In this document: positions 6,913 through 13,382 of the stretch, piece after piece
Layout of the letters: each line of letters begins with the position of its first letter
Numbering within the stretch: position 1 is the stretch's first letter
Origin: Fen-1467 sp035519475
GTDB taxonomy: Bacteria; Verrucomicrobiota; Verrucomicrobiia; Opitutales; Opitutaceae
Assembly: GCA_035519475.1 (NCBI GenBank)
Contig: DATIWI010000173.1
Coordinates: 1-13,382, forward strand
Direction: 5' to 3'
DNA length: 13,382 nt
The notes under the pieces: generated by a model
Database searches by the model: none
The model's input: only the letters and a program-made list of their open reading frames with translations
Told to the model about the DNA's origin: nothing
Made by a program: the position numbers and the translations under genes

Positions 6913-9900
6913 ATGGCGCATCCGATGACTTTGGCTCGAAAGGACCGCCGCACAACTGCGACGACGGTCGTCTCCGGTGTCCGGGCCCTGCGATCCCGGT
7001 GCCTTGCCACGAGCTTGGCGATTCTCGGGCTTTTGGCCGCCCGCTCGCCCGCAGCGATCCCGGGCGACGCCGCCGAACGCGTGTTGCTCCCCGACAGCAT
7101 CCGGGAGATCCCCGCGTCGGCCGATAACACCTCGGCCGGTCAGCCCCGGGCCCGAATTGTCCGTGCGGCCCTGAAAGCAGCCGAGAGCGACGCCGCGATC
7201 GACTTCGAGGTCGCGCTCAGGATGCGGAACTTCGCCGAGCTGCAGGCGCGGGTGGCCCGCGGCGAGATCATTCCCCGCGAGGAAATGTCCGCCAAATACC
7301 TGCCGCTGCCGGCCGACTACGAGAGGACCGTGGCGTGGCTCGCCGCCAGGGGATTGGCCGTCACGCATACGGATTCGGGCCGCCTCTCCATTTTCGTGCG
7401 CGGGACCGTCCGCCAGATCGGGGAGGTCTTTCAAACCAACTTCGCCCGCGTGGCCGGCGACGACGGCGAAGTCACCTCCGCGATCACGGCGCCAAGCGTG
7501 CCCACCGCCCTCGCGACCGCGGTGCTGGGCGTCAATGGCCTGCAGCCGCACGTCCGGCCGCACAAATTCGCGGAGACGCCAGGCATCCGGCCGTTCTCGC
7601 GCACCAGCCCCAATGCGCCGCCGTACCTGCCCTCTGAATTGCTCCGGGCCTATGGCGCGCGAGGCACGAATCTCACGGGTGCCGGGCAGACCATCGCCAT
7701 CGTGATCGACACCTTCCCGTTGGATAGCGATCTGACCACGTTCTGGAGCCGCTGCGGCATCACCCAGCAATCGCTCGGCAACATCCAGAAAGTGGTGGTA
7801 GTCCCGGGGGCGACATTGCCGGATCCATCCCAGTTGGATCAAAATGGCATCCCCTTGGGCACCGAGGCCGCGATCGACGCGGAGCTCACGAGTGCCCTTG
7901 CTCCCAACGCAACCATCCGGATCTATGCGACCTCGGCCCTGACGTTTTCCAAGCTCAGTCTGGCTTATCAGAGCATCTATGACGACCTCCCCGCCCATCC
8001 GGACCTGCGCCAAGTCAACCTCTCCTATGGAATTGCAGAGGCGCTGGTGCCGAGTTCCCAGCTGTCCTCCGATGCCCAGCATTTTGCAGCGCTCGCCGCC
8101 GCCGGCGTCACGGTGGTGGTCTCCTCGGGAGACGGCGGGTCCAACCCGGATCAATCTGGCCGCTACAGCTCGTCCTCCCCGATCTCGCCCGCCCACCCCG
8201 CCAGCGATCCGAGCGTGACCGGCGTAGGCGCCACCTACTTGGTTCTTGATCCAAGTAGCGGCGCGACGAGCAGCGAAACGGCGTGGTCGCTCGGCACGAA
8301 CGGAAACGGCGCGAGCGGCGGCGCGCCCAGCACCACCTACAGCCGTCCGGTTTGGCAGACGGGCACTGGAGTTCCATCGGGAGGTACGCGCCTGGTTCCC
8401 GACGTTGCGGTCGTGGGCGACCCGCGCTCGGGCGCGTACATCGTCAATGTCGGGTCGGACACGACCGTCTGGGGCGGAACGAGCATCAGCGCTCCCATCT
8501 GGAGCGGCTTCTGCGCGCTCCTCAACCAGGCGCGCGCCAACGCCGGTCTCCCCCCGTTCGGCCTCCTCGGGCCATGGATCTATCCGCTCATCGGCACCAC
8601 CAGCTTTCGCGACATCACGAGTGGGAGCAACGGCGCGTACAATGCGGGCAGCGGCTACGACTTGGTCACGGGTGTCGGCACGCCAAATGTGAGCGCGCTG
8701 GTCCAGGCGATCGCTGCGGCCAACTCCGCCCCGACCATCACCGCCCAGCCCGCGAGCCAGACGGTGGCGGCCGGCCAGAACGCCACGTTCACCGTGACGG
8801 CGAGCGGCAGCCCGGCGCCGACCTACAGCTGGCAGCGCCAGCCCGCCGGCAGCACCTCGTGGAGTCCGCTCACCGACGCCTCTCCCTACAACGGTATCGC
8901 GACGGCAACGCTCACCGTCAGTTCCGTGACGAATGCCATGAGCGGCGATTCGTTCCGATGCGTTGTCACCAACGCGGTGGGCAGCGTCACCTCCGCGCCG
9001 GCGGCGCTGATGGTCGCCAGTCCGTTGACGATCGTCACCCTCGCCGGAACCGCGGGCCTTTCCGGGACCGCTGACGGCACCGGTGCCGGCGCGCGATTCC
9101 GCAATCCGTCGGACGTGGCGGTGGACGCGGCCGGCAACGTGTTTGTCGCCGATACGAACAACAACACGATCCGCGAGATCACGCCGGCGGGCGTCGTTAC
9201 GACCTTGGCCGGCCTAGCAGGCACGATCGGCAATGTTGACGGCACCGGGAGCGCCGCCCGATTTTACCACCCAAGCGGCATCGCGGTGGACGCCTCCGGT
9301 ACTATTTTCGTGGCCGACACCGGGAATCTCGTGATCCGCCGGATCACCCCGGCTGGCGCGGTCACCACGCTGACCACCTCGATGACGTCGCCGTCCGACG
9401 TCGCGCCCGACGGCGCCGGCAATCTTTATGTGGCCTGCGCCGGAGAACACACCATCCGCAAGGTGGCGATTGCGAGCGGCACCATCAGTCTTTTCGCCGG
9501 TTTCGCGGGCGTTTCCGGCACCGCCGACGGCACCGGAACCGCGGCGCGATTCAACACCCCCGAAGGCGTGGCCGTCGACGCCGCGGGCAACGTCTACGTC
9601 GCGGACACGAACAATCACACGATTCGCGAGATTACCCCAGCCGGCGTCGTCGGCACGCTGGCTGGAGCGGCCGGCATCAGTGGCTCCAGCGACGGAGTCG
9701 GCAGCGGAGCGCGGTTCCAATTTCCCGCGGATCTCACGGTGGACCGCTCCGGCAATCTCTACGTCGTCGATACCGACAACCACACCGTCCGCAAGATGAG
9801 CCTGACAGGCGCGACAGCCACGGTCGCGGGTCTGGCCGGAGCCGGGGGCAGCGCTGACGGAGCAGGCAGCGCGGCGCGCTTCTATTATCCCACAGGCATT

Positions 9901-10371
9901 GCGGTGGACAGCGCCGGCAACATCTACGTAGCCGATACCAACAACCATACGGTGCGGCAAAGCACCACTGCGGTGAGCCCGGCGATCCAGACGCAACCGG
10001 TGAGCCAATCCGTGACGGTGGGCAGCACGGCGCAGTTCTCGGTAGTCGCCACAGGCACGCCGGCACCGACCTACCAATGGAATTTCAACGGCACCGCCAT
10101 CGCCGGCGCGACCAGTGCGACCTTGACGTTGAGCAGCGTCCAATCAGCCAACGCCGGCACCTACACCGTGGTTGTCACCAACGCGGCCGGCAGCGTCACG
10201 AGCAGTCCGGCGACCCTGACGGTGACCGTGGCGTCAACGCCAGCCGACACCGGCGGGGGGGGCGGCGGGGGCGGCGGGGGAGAGTTTCCGGGTTGGTTCG
10301 TTTTGACGCTGCTCGTCCTCGAGGCAGTGCGCCGAACGGCCGGCCGCCGGCAAGCGGTCTGTCGCGGCTGA
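6913..10371 (+). CDS. Secreted S53 (kumamolisin-type) peptidase with Ig-like domains, NHL propeller and C-terminal anchor
   Basis: From ATG6913 the protein has 1152 residues. A signal peptide has its hydrophobic core at about 30-43 and probable cleavage after Ala48 (SPAA). Then come a pro-kumamolisin activation domain (about 57-230) and an S53 catalytic domain (about 237-600). The catalytic Glu318 and Asp322 lie in EAAID, the oxyanion Asp407 in SSGD, and the nucleophile Ser524 in GGTSISAP; the calcium-site region is DITSGSNGAYNAGSGYD, so the enzyme looks intact. These are acid-active endopeptidases that self-process. An Ig-like domain (about 606-702), six NHL repeats (about 730-1016), a second Ig-like domain (about 1023-1107), ten glycines (1114-1123) and a short hydrophobic stretch with arginines (1128-1146) follow. 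ATG6925 or TTG6853 are alternative starts; none has a clear ribosome-binding site. Substrate unknown. Confidence 0.93.
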   Translation: MAHPMTLARKDRRTTATTVVSGVRALRSRCLATSLAILGLLAARSPAAIPGDAAERVLLPDSIREIPASADNTSAGQPRARIVRAALKAAESDAAIDFEVALRMRNFAELQARVARGEIIPREEMSAKYLPLPADYERTVAWLAARGLAVTHTDSGRLSIFVRGTVRQIGEVFQTNFARVAGDDGEVTSAITAPSVPTALATAVLGVNGLQPHVRPHKFAETPGIRPFSRTSPNAPPYLPSELLRAYGARGTNLTGAGQTIAIVIDTFPLDSDLTTFWSRCGITQQSLGNIQKVVVVPGATLPDPSQLDQNGIPLGTEAAIDAELTSALAPNATIRIYATSALTFSKLSLAYQSIYDDLPAHPDLRQVNLSYGIAEALVPSSQLSSDAQHFAALAAAGVTVVVSSGDGGSNPDQSGRYSSSSPISPAHPASDPSVTGVGATYLVLDPSSGATSSETAWSLGTNGNGASGGAPSTTYSRPVWQTGTGVPSGGTRLVPDVAVVGDPRSGAYIVNVGSDTTVWGGTSISAPIWSGFCALLNQARANAGLPPFGLLGPWIYPLIGTTSFRDITSGSNGAYNAGSGYDLVTGVGTPNVSALVQAIAAANSAPTITAQPASQTVAAGQNATFTVTASGSPAPTYSWQRQPAGSTSWSPLTDASPYNGIATATLTVSSVTNAMSGDSFRCVVTNAVGSVTSAPAALMVASPLTIVTLAGTAGLSGTADGTGAGARFRNPSDVAVDAAGNVFVADTNNNTIREITPAGVVTTLAGLAGTIGNVDGTGSAARFYHPSGIAVDASGTIFVADTGNLVIRRITPAGAVTTLTTSMTSPSDVAPDGAGNLYVACAGEHTIRKVAIASGTISLFAGFAGVSGTADGTGTAARFNTPEGVAVDAAGNVYVADTNNHTIREITPAGVVGTLAGAAGISGSSDGVGSGARFQFPADLTVDRSGNLYVVDTDNHTVRKMSLTGATATVAGLAGAGGSADGAGSAARFYYPTGIAVDSAGNIYVADTNNHTVRQSTTAVSPAIQTQPVSQSVTVGSTAQFSVVATGTPAPTYQWNFNGTAIAGATSATLTLSSVQSANAGTYTVVVTNAAGSVTSSPATLTVTVASTPADTGGGGGGGGGGEFPGWFVLTLLVLEAVRRTAGRRQAVCRG
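9100..9960 (+). repeat. Six NHL repeat modules inside the peptidase gene
   Basis: Six units with the pattern P.GVAVD..GN.YVADT.NHTIR.IT encode one likely six-bladed propeller. Five of the units are linked by a TLAG.AG..G..DGTG.ARF segment. The third unit lacks this linker and has AC where the others have AD or VD. The modules are similar but not identical in DNA, so they look like old duplications. In other proteins NHL propellers bind protein, RNA or carbohydrate; no ligand can be named here. Confidence 0.85.
10255..10262 (+). repeat. G8 homopolymer in the poly-glycine linker
   Basis: Eight consecutive G bases lie in the stretch encoding ten glycines (10252-10281), just before the C-terminal hydrophobic segment. 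Loss of one base would bring TGA at 10304-10306 into frame, ending the protein before the hydrophobic segment. Gain of one base would open a different frame to about 10457. Slippage is a possibility, not something shown by this single sequence. Confidence 0.75.
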
Positions 10372-10419
10372 TCGACGCGGCGGAGGTCGGCGCTTTGCCA
10401 GGCGGATCCGTCGCGCCGT

Positions 10420-11565
10420 CTAGGGAACGCGGGCTGAGATCAGCATGCGTCGCGTGAAGACCTGCGAGTGGACCTCGGCCAGGGTCCACCAGTAGTCACC
10501 CGGCGCCACCCCCGAAGGAGGACGGAGTCCGCCGGCCTCGTACGCTGCAATCAGGCGCGCGCCTTCCTCGGTCAGCACGCGGATCATGACTTCCGCCACC
10601 TCGGGAAAGGCGTGTCGATAGAAGTCCTCCACCGCGGGCGCGGCGCTGCAGGCCAGATGCTGGGTCTCGGCGGACGGCGGCACCGCACTGGAGAGCGTGC
10701 CGTTGGCCGGCGCGGCATCGGCGCCCGCGGCTCGCGCCGGGAAGATCACGCGCAGGCCTCCGCCCTCGCGGCGATAGAGCCTCACGCCAAAGTCGATGAC
10801 GTTGTCCAGCAGGACCGAGCCGAGTGGCGGGCGAAGCAGGTTTCCCGGGTCTCCCGCCGTGCCGTTGGCGGCCATATACGGCGTCGCGGGATCCGCCAGC
10901 GGATCGAGGTTGTAACCGGCCTCGAAAACGCCCGGCGCGCCGCCGGCGGTGTGCGTGCGGCGAACTTCGCCACGGAAGAGCAGGTACCGCTGCTCCGAGG
11001 TGGGACTGGAGGTGGTGTTCTGTCGGATGAGCTGGTAGCCCACTGCCACAGGCGCCGAGAGGTCGGAGGCGCTCGCGCCGGTGTCGGCCTTCGTCGTGAA
11101 GAACCGCAGCCAGACGCCCGCCACGCCGAATCGCGCCTCCTCCGGCGACGGCGCGGCCAGGTTGAGCGTGTGCGCATCGGTGTTGGGGGGCTTGGCCTGG
11201 GACGGAGCGGCGGCGGATTTCCACTGTCCCGAGAGCGTCTTATCCGGCAGCACCGTGGCGGCCAGCCACACTTTGCCATCCGCGCGGAGGATGGCGCCTT
11301 CCAAATCCAGCGCGATCTGGTCGAGGGCCAGTTGGGCCTGCGCCGCGGTGCGAAGCTGGCCAGCCGACTGGTTCCACTGGGTCGTCACGATCGACAGGAT
11401 TGTCAACGTGAGCGCCGCCAGCAGCGCGGTGAGCGTCGCGGCCACGAGCAACTCGACGAGGGTAAAGCCGGTGGCGAGGCGCCGCCACAGACGACGAGCT
11501 TCCCGCCGGCGCGCCCCCGTCGCCCCGAAGGCCGCCCATCGCCGGCGTCCAACGAGACCTCTCAT
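10420..11565 (-). CDS. GspJ-like pseudopilin (prepilin-type N-terminus)
   Basis: This 381-residue protein has a class III prepilin signal: the cleavage site is Gly33-Phe34, followed by FTLVELLVAATLTALLAALTL with the required Glu at +5 (Glu38). GspJ is a minor pseudopilin that helps cap the type II secretion pseudopilus in the inner membrane and periplasm. The call rests on the prepilin segment and on being third after GspH- and GspI-like genes; the rest resembles no domain I can name. It is much longer than typical GspJ (about 200 residues). Its 33-residue leader is unusually long and rich in arginine (MRGLVGRRRW at the start). Its ATG overlaps the upstream stop as ATGA, which fixes the start by coupling. 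It ends 48 bp from the convergent peptidase gene. A pilus-assembly PilW-like protein is the alternative. Confidence 0.82.
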   Translation of the reverse strand: MRGLVGRRRWAAFGATGARRREARRLWRRLATGFTLVELLVAATLTALLAALTLTILSIVTTQWNQSAGQLRTAAQAQLALDQIALDLEGAILRADGKVWLAATVLPDKTLSGQWKSAAAPSQAKPPNTDAHTLNLAAPSPEEARFGVAGVWLRFFTTKADTGASASDLSAPVAVGYQLIRQNTTSSPTSEQRYLLFRGEVRRTHTAGGAPGVFEAGYNLDPLADPATPYMAANGTAGDPGNLLRPPLGSVLLDNVIDFGVRLYRREGGGLRVIFPARAAGADAAPANGTLSSAVPPSAETQHLACSAAPAVEDFYRHAFPEVAEVMIRVLTEEGARLIAAYEAGGLRPPSGVAPGDYWWTLAEVHSQVFTRRMLISARVP

Positions 11566-12143
11566 GGCCGCAGGGCGAAGTTGAAGAAGACGATCGTGCG
11601 ATCGCTGAGGGGCACCTCGCGAGCTGGATCCATGTCCACCGCCGTGGCGCCGGGCGTCGCCGGCCCCCCCGGGAGTTCGTAGGGCCAGCTCACTCGAACG
11701 CTCAACGCCAGAAAGCCCTCGTCTGGCGCGTAAGGCAGATCGAGCTGCTGGGTCACCTCCGCCAGGAAGTAGCGGTCACGCCGCGCGATGCCGGGCTGCA
11801 ACGGATCATTGAGGGCATGGTTCGCCGCGGCCGCGGCGCCGTCGGTCCGCAGCATCCGCCGGCCGTCACGCGTGGCGACGAGCCGCAGCGGGGCGGCGGC
11901 CCCGCCGCGGGGAATGGTGGCCGCCAATCCCGGTAGTCCGAGCTCCGCCTTGAGTCGCTCCAATTCGCCGCGGATTTCCGCGCCCAGTCGCCCGGCCACG
12001 GCGAGATCGGCGGTGGCTCCGCCCGAGCGCATTGTCGATCCCGCCAATCCGAGCACAGCGACGAGCGTGACTGCCAGGACGCCGATGGCGATGACCACCT
12101 CCACGAGCGAAAAGGCGCAGCCGCAGTGCGCACGAGTCTTCAT
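11562..12143 (-). CDS. GspI/PilV-like pseudopilin
   Basis: The 193-residue product begins MKTRAHCGCA followed by FSLVEVVIAIGVLAVTLVAVL, a prepilin N-helix with cleavage expected between Ala10 and Phe11 and Glu15 at +5. Alanine at -1 replaces the usual glycine but is tolerated by prepilin peptidases. The body has no other motif I recognise. GspI is a minor pseudopilin that joins GspJ and GspK at the pseudopilus tip; the assignment depends on gene order and the 'SLVEV..A..VLA' signature shared by GspI and PilV. Its start overlaps the GspH-like stop (ATGA, 12140-12143), and its own stop overlaps the GspJ-like start. No Shine-Dalgarno is visible, so translation probably relies on coupling. Confidence 0.82.
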   Translation of the reverse strand: MKTRAHCGCAFSLVEVVIAIGVLAVTLVAVLGLAGSTMRSGGATADLAVAGRLGAEIRGELERLKAELGLPGLAATIPRGGAAAPLRLVATRDGRRMLRTDGAAAAANHALNDPLQPGIARRDRYFLAEVTQQLDLPYAPDEGFLALSVRVSWPYELPGGPATPGATAVDMDPAREVPLSDRTIVFFNFALRP

Positions 12144-12799
12144 GGCGGGAAGGCGCGGGCATCGTTGATCAGGGTGAGAGCCCCGGAGGGCCGCAGCAGC
12201 ACGCCCCGGACATTGTCCGCATTTTCAAGAACCAGGACTGTGCCCGCGGTGCCGGTGATGGCATGTCCGCTCCCCAGCAGGAGATTGCCGCCGGTCGTAG
12301 TGCCCCTCGGCGAGAACTGGACGTAGTGGCAGGCGCCCGCGGCGACGCCGTTGATCGCCATTAGCTCCGGCGTCGCCGATAGCGCGGTGGACCGGCGCGA
12401 CGCGGGCCACCCGGGATTGCCGGGCACGGCAGCGCCGGCCGGCGGCACCACGTACACGCCGCGCGGGAGATAAACGCCGCTGCCCTCGGCCAGCCAGCGG
12501 TCCGATCCCGCGGGATCCTCGTGCACGATCTGCAGGTACCGCAGGTGACACTCAATGTCGGCAGGATCAGCGGCAAGCAGCAGCCGCGCGTTTCGCCCCG
12601 TGAGCGCGGCCCGGCCGCGCGCCGCACTGCACAGGCTGGCGACCGTGGCCTGGGCCGCCTGCAGCGCGGTGTTTTCACCCAGCGAACGCAGGTTCAGGCC
12701 GACGGTGCCGGCCAACAGGGCGACTATGGCTACGACGACCAGCAACTCGACGAGGGTGAACGCCCGGCGGCGGTGCAATCTCAAGGTCAGCGAATTCAT
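12140..12799 (-). CDS. GspH/FimT-like pseudopilin
   Basis: With the ATG complementary to 12797-12799 the product has 219 residues. The leader is MNSLTLRLHRRRA and the mature N-helix FTLVELLVVVAIVALLAGTVG starts after Ala13, with Glu18 at +5. After the helix, ENTALQAAQATVASLCSAARGRAALTGRNARLLL fits the GspH/FimT pattern in which an alpha-helical spine leads into beta-strands. I prefer this start over a TTG six bases upstream because the ATG overlaps the preceding stop as ATGA (12796-12799), the same junction used by the next two genes. GspH is a minor pseudopilin of the type II secretion pseudopilus; a type IV pilus minor pilin is the alternative. Confidence 0.84.
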   Translation of the reverse strand: MNSLTLRLHRRRAFTLVELLVVVAIVALLAGTVGLNLRSLGENTALQAAQATVASLCSAARGRAALTGRNARLLLAADPADIECHLRYLQIVHEDPAGSDRWLAEGSGVYLPRGVYVVPPAGAAVPGNPGWPASRRSTALSATPELMAINGVAAGACHYVQFSPRGTTTGGNLLLGSGHAITGTAGTVLVLENADNVRGVLLRPSGALTLINDARAFPP

Positions 12800-13382
12800 T
12801 TCCAACTCAGCACCAGATCGGCCCCACCCGCGCCCCGGCCGGCGGAGTAGAAGGCGACGCCGGCGCGGATTCCCGCCGCGGGAAGTTCGCTTTCATCCGG
12901 CGCATAGCTCGCGGCACTACCCGCGCCGCGGACCGAGGGAATCGGACCATCATCCGCCGGCTTGATGAAACCGTCGCCGTCGCGATCGATCAGCACCGCG
13001 ATCTCCACGTTTCCGAATGCGTCGCAGAGCAGCTCGTTGCCGCTGAAGTCCACGCCGTTCCCCGGATGATCCGGATCCAGGAAATCGCCCTCGGTGAAAC
13101 TGCAGAAGCAGATGCGTTTGACGTTGCCGTTCAGATCCGCCGGCTCGGCCACGGCCGATCCATCCGGATTCCGCCCGCTCAGGGTCCGGACGAATCTGAG
13201 AGTGTCCGCGGCGGTCGCGAGTTTGCCCTCCACCCCGAGCGACGGGTAGTAGCCGTACTCCTGCCGAAACTGCTCGAATGCCGCCGCCCACTGCCCGAAC
13301 TGCACTTGCGTCCGCCCTTTCCGCGCCGCCGCGCGGGCCGAGCCGAGTGTCGGCACCAGAATGCTCATCAACACCGCGATGA
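12796..13382 (-). CDS. GspG-like major pseudopilin, 5' end outside the window
   Basis: The frame is open to the window edge, showing at least 194 C-terminal residues. The first visible residues, IAVLMSILVPTLGSARAAARKG, are the second half of a prepilin N-helix and its continuation; the leader and cleavage site lie beyond base 13382. The segment WAAAFEQFRQEYGYYPS is typical of GspG/PulG-type pseudopilins, as is FGNVEIAVLIDRDGDGFI near the C-terminus, where aspartates suggest a calcium site (DRDGDG). It is the first visible gene of a G-H-I-J series and overlaps the next gene by four bases. A GTG at 13374 could be taken as a start, but that would cut the prepilin helix in half, so it is rejected. 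Which pseudopilin class it belongs to is less certain than that it is one. Confidence 0.82.
   Translation of the reverse strand, partial: IAVLMSILVPTLGSARAAARKGRTQVQFGQWAAAFEQFRQEYGYYPSLGVEGKLATAADTLRFVRTLSGRNPDGSAVAEPADLNGNVKRICFCSFTEGDFLDPDHPGNGVDFSGNELLCDAFGNVEIAVLIDRDGDGFIKPADDGPIPSVRGAGSAASYAPDESELPAAGIRAGVAFYSAGRGAGGADLVLSWK

Noticed and set aside
6826..8196. A 456-codon minus-strand frame opposite the peptidase N-terminus
   Set aside because: It covers the signal peptide, pro-domain and catalytic Glu/Asp region of a well-supported peptidase and has no motif of its own.
10468..11682. A 404-codon plus-strand frame opposite the GspJ-like gene
   Set aside because: The minus strand shows a prepilin signal and coupled ATGA starts; the plus-strand product is Arg/Gly-rich shadow sequence.

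Overview
The window is high-GC, densely coded bacterial DNA. A LexA operator built from TGTTC/GAACA half-sites, a lexA-imuA-imuB-dnaE2 cassette, prepilin leaders of the 'RRAFTLVELLV' kind, and a large secreted Ig/NHL protein ending in poly-glycine together suggest a Verrucomicrobiota genome, perhaps Opitutaceae. That placement is an inference from gene content; no rRNA or other phylogenetic marker is present.

Layout. (1) 1-486, minus: the N-terminal 162 residues of a class I SAM-dependent methyltransferase, cut by the window edge. (2) 487-755: a divergent intergenic region with a GC-rich hairpin, a perfect TTGACA -35 hexamer and three back-to-back 13-bp palindromic operators that run into the lexA start codon. 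(3) 756-6727, plus: lexA, imuA, imuB and dnaE2 (imuC), the known SOS mutagenesis cassette. lexA and imuA are 18 bp apart, imuA and imuB overlap by one base, and imuB and dnaE2 are separated by 138 bp holding a 62-bp composite palindrome that resembles a REP-type repeat. (4) 6913-10371, plus: one large exported protein of about 1152 residues. It has a signal peptide, a pro-kumamolisin domain, an S53 (sedolisin/kumamolisin) serine-carboxyl peptidase domain, an Ig-like domain, a six-repeat NHL propeller, a second Ig-like domain, ten glycines, and a short hydrophobic segment followed by arginines. (5) 10420-13382, minus, convergent with the peptidase: four pseudopilin genes in GspG-H-I-J order, each joined to the next by an ATGA stop/start overlap. 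The first runs off the window and no GspK follows.

How the genes work together. After DNA damage, RecA-stimulated LexA self-cleavage would relieve repression of its own promoter and of the downstream mutasome: ImuA, the catalytically dead ImuB adaptor with its clamp-binding motif, and the error-prone polymerase DnaE2. No other paired TGTTC/GAACA operator was seen in the window, so the triple operator probably controls all four genes. The second half of the window is a cell-surface or secretion module: pseudopilins of a type II secretion or related pilus system beside a large secreted peptidase. A functional link between those two is only suggested by adjacency.

The most unusual structures are the triple 14-bp-period LexA operator with a 3-bp spacer overlapping the lexA start, the composite cruciform repeat inside the mutasome operon, and the G8 tract that places the C-terminal anchor of the peptidase at a slippage-prone site. 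No tRNA, rRNA, CRISPR array, transposase or integrase was found.
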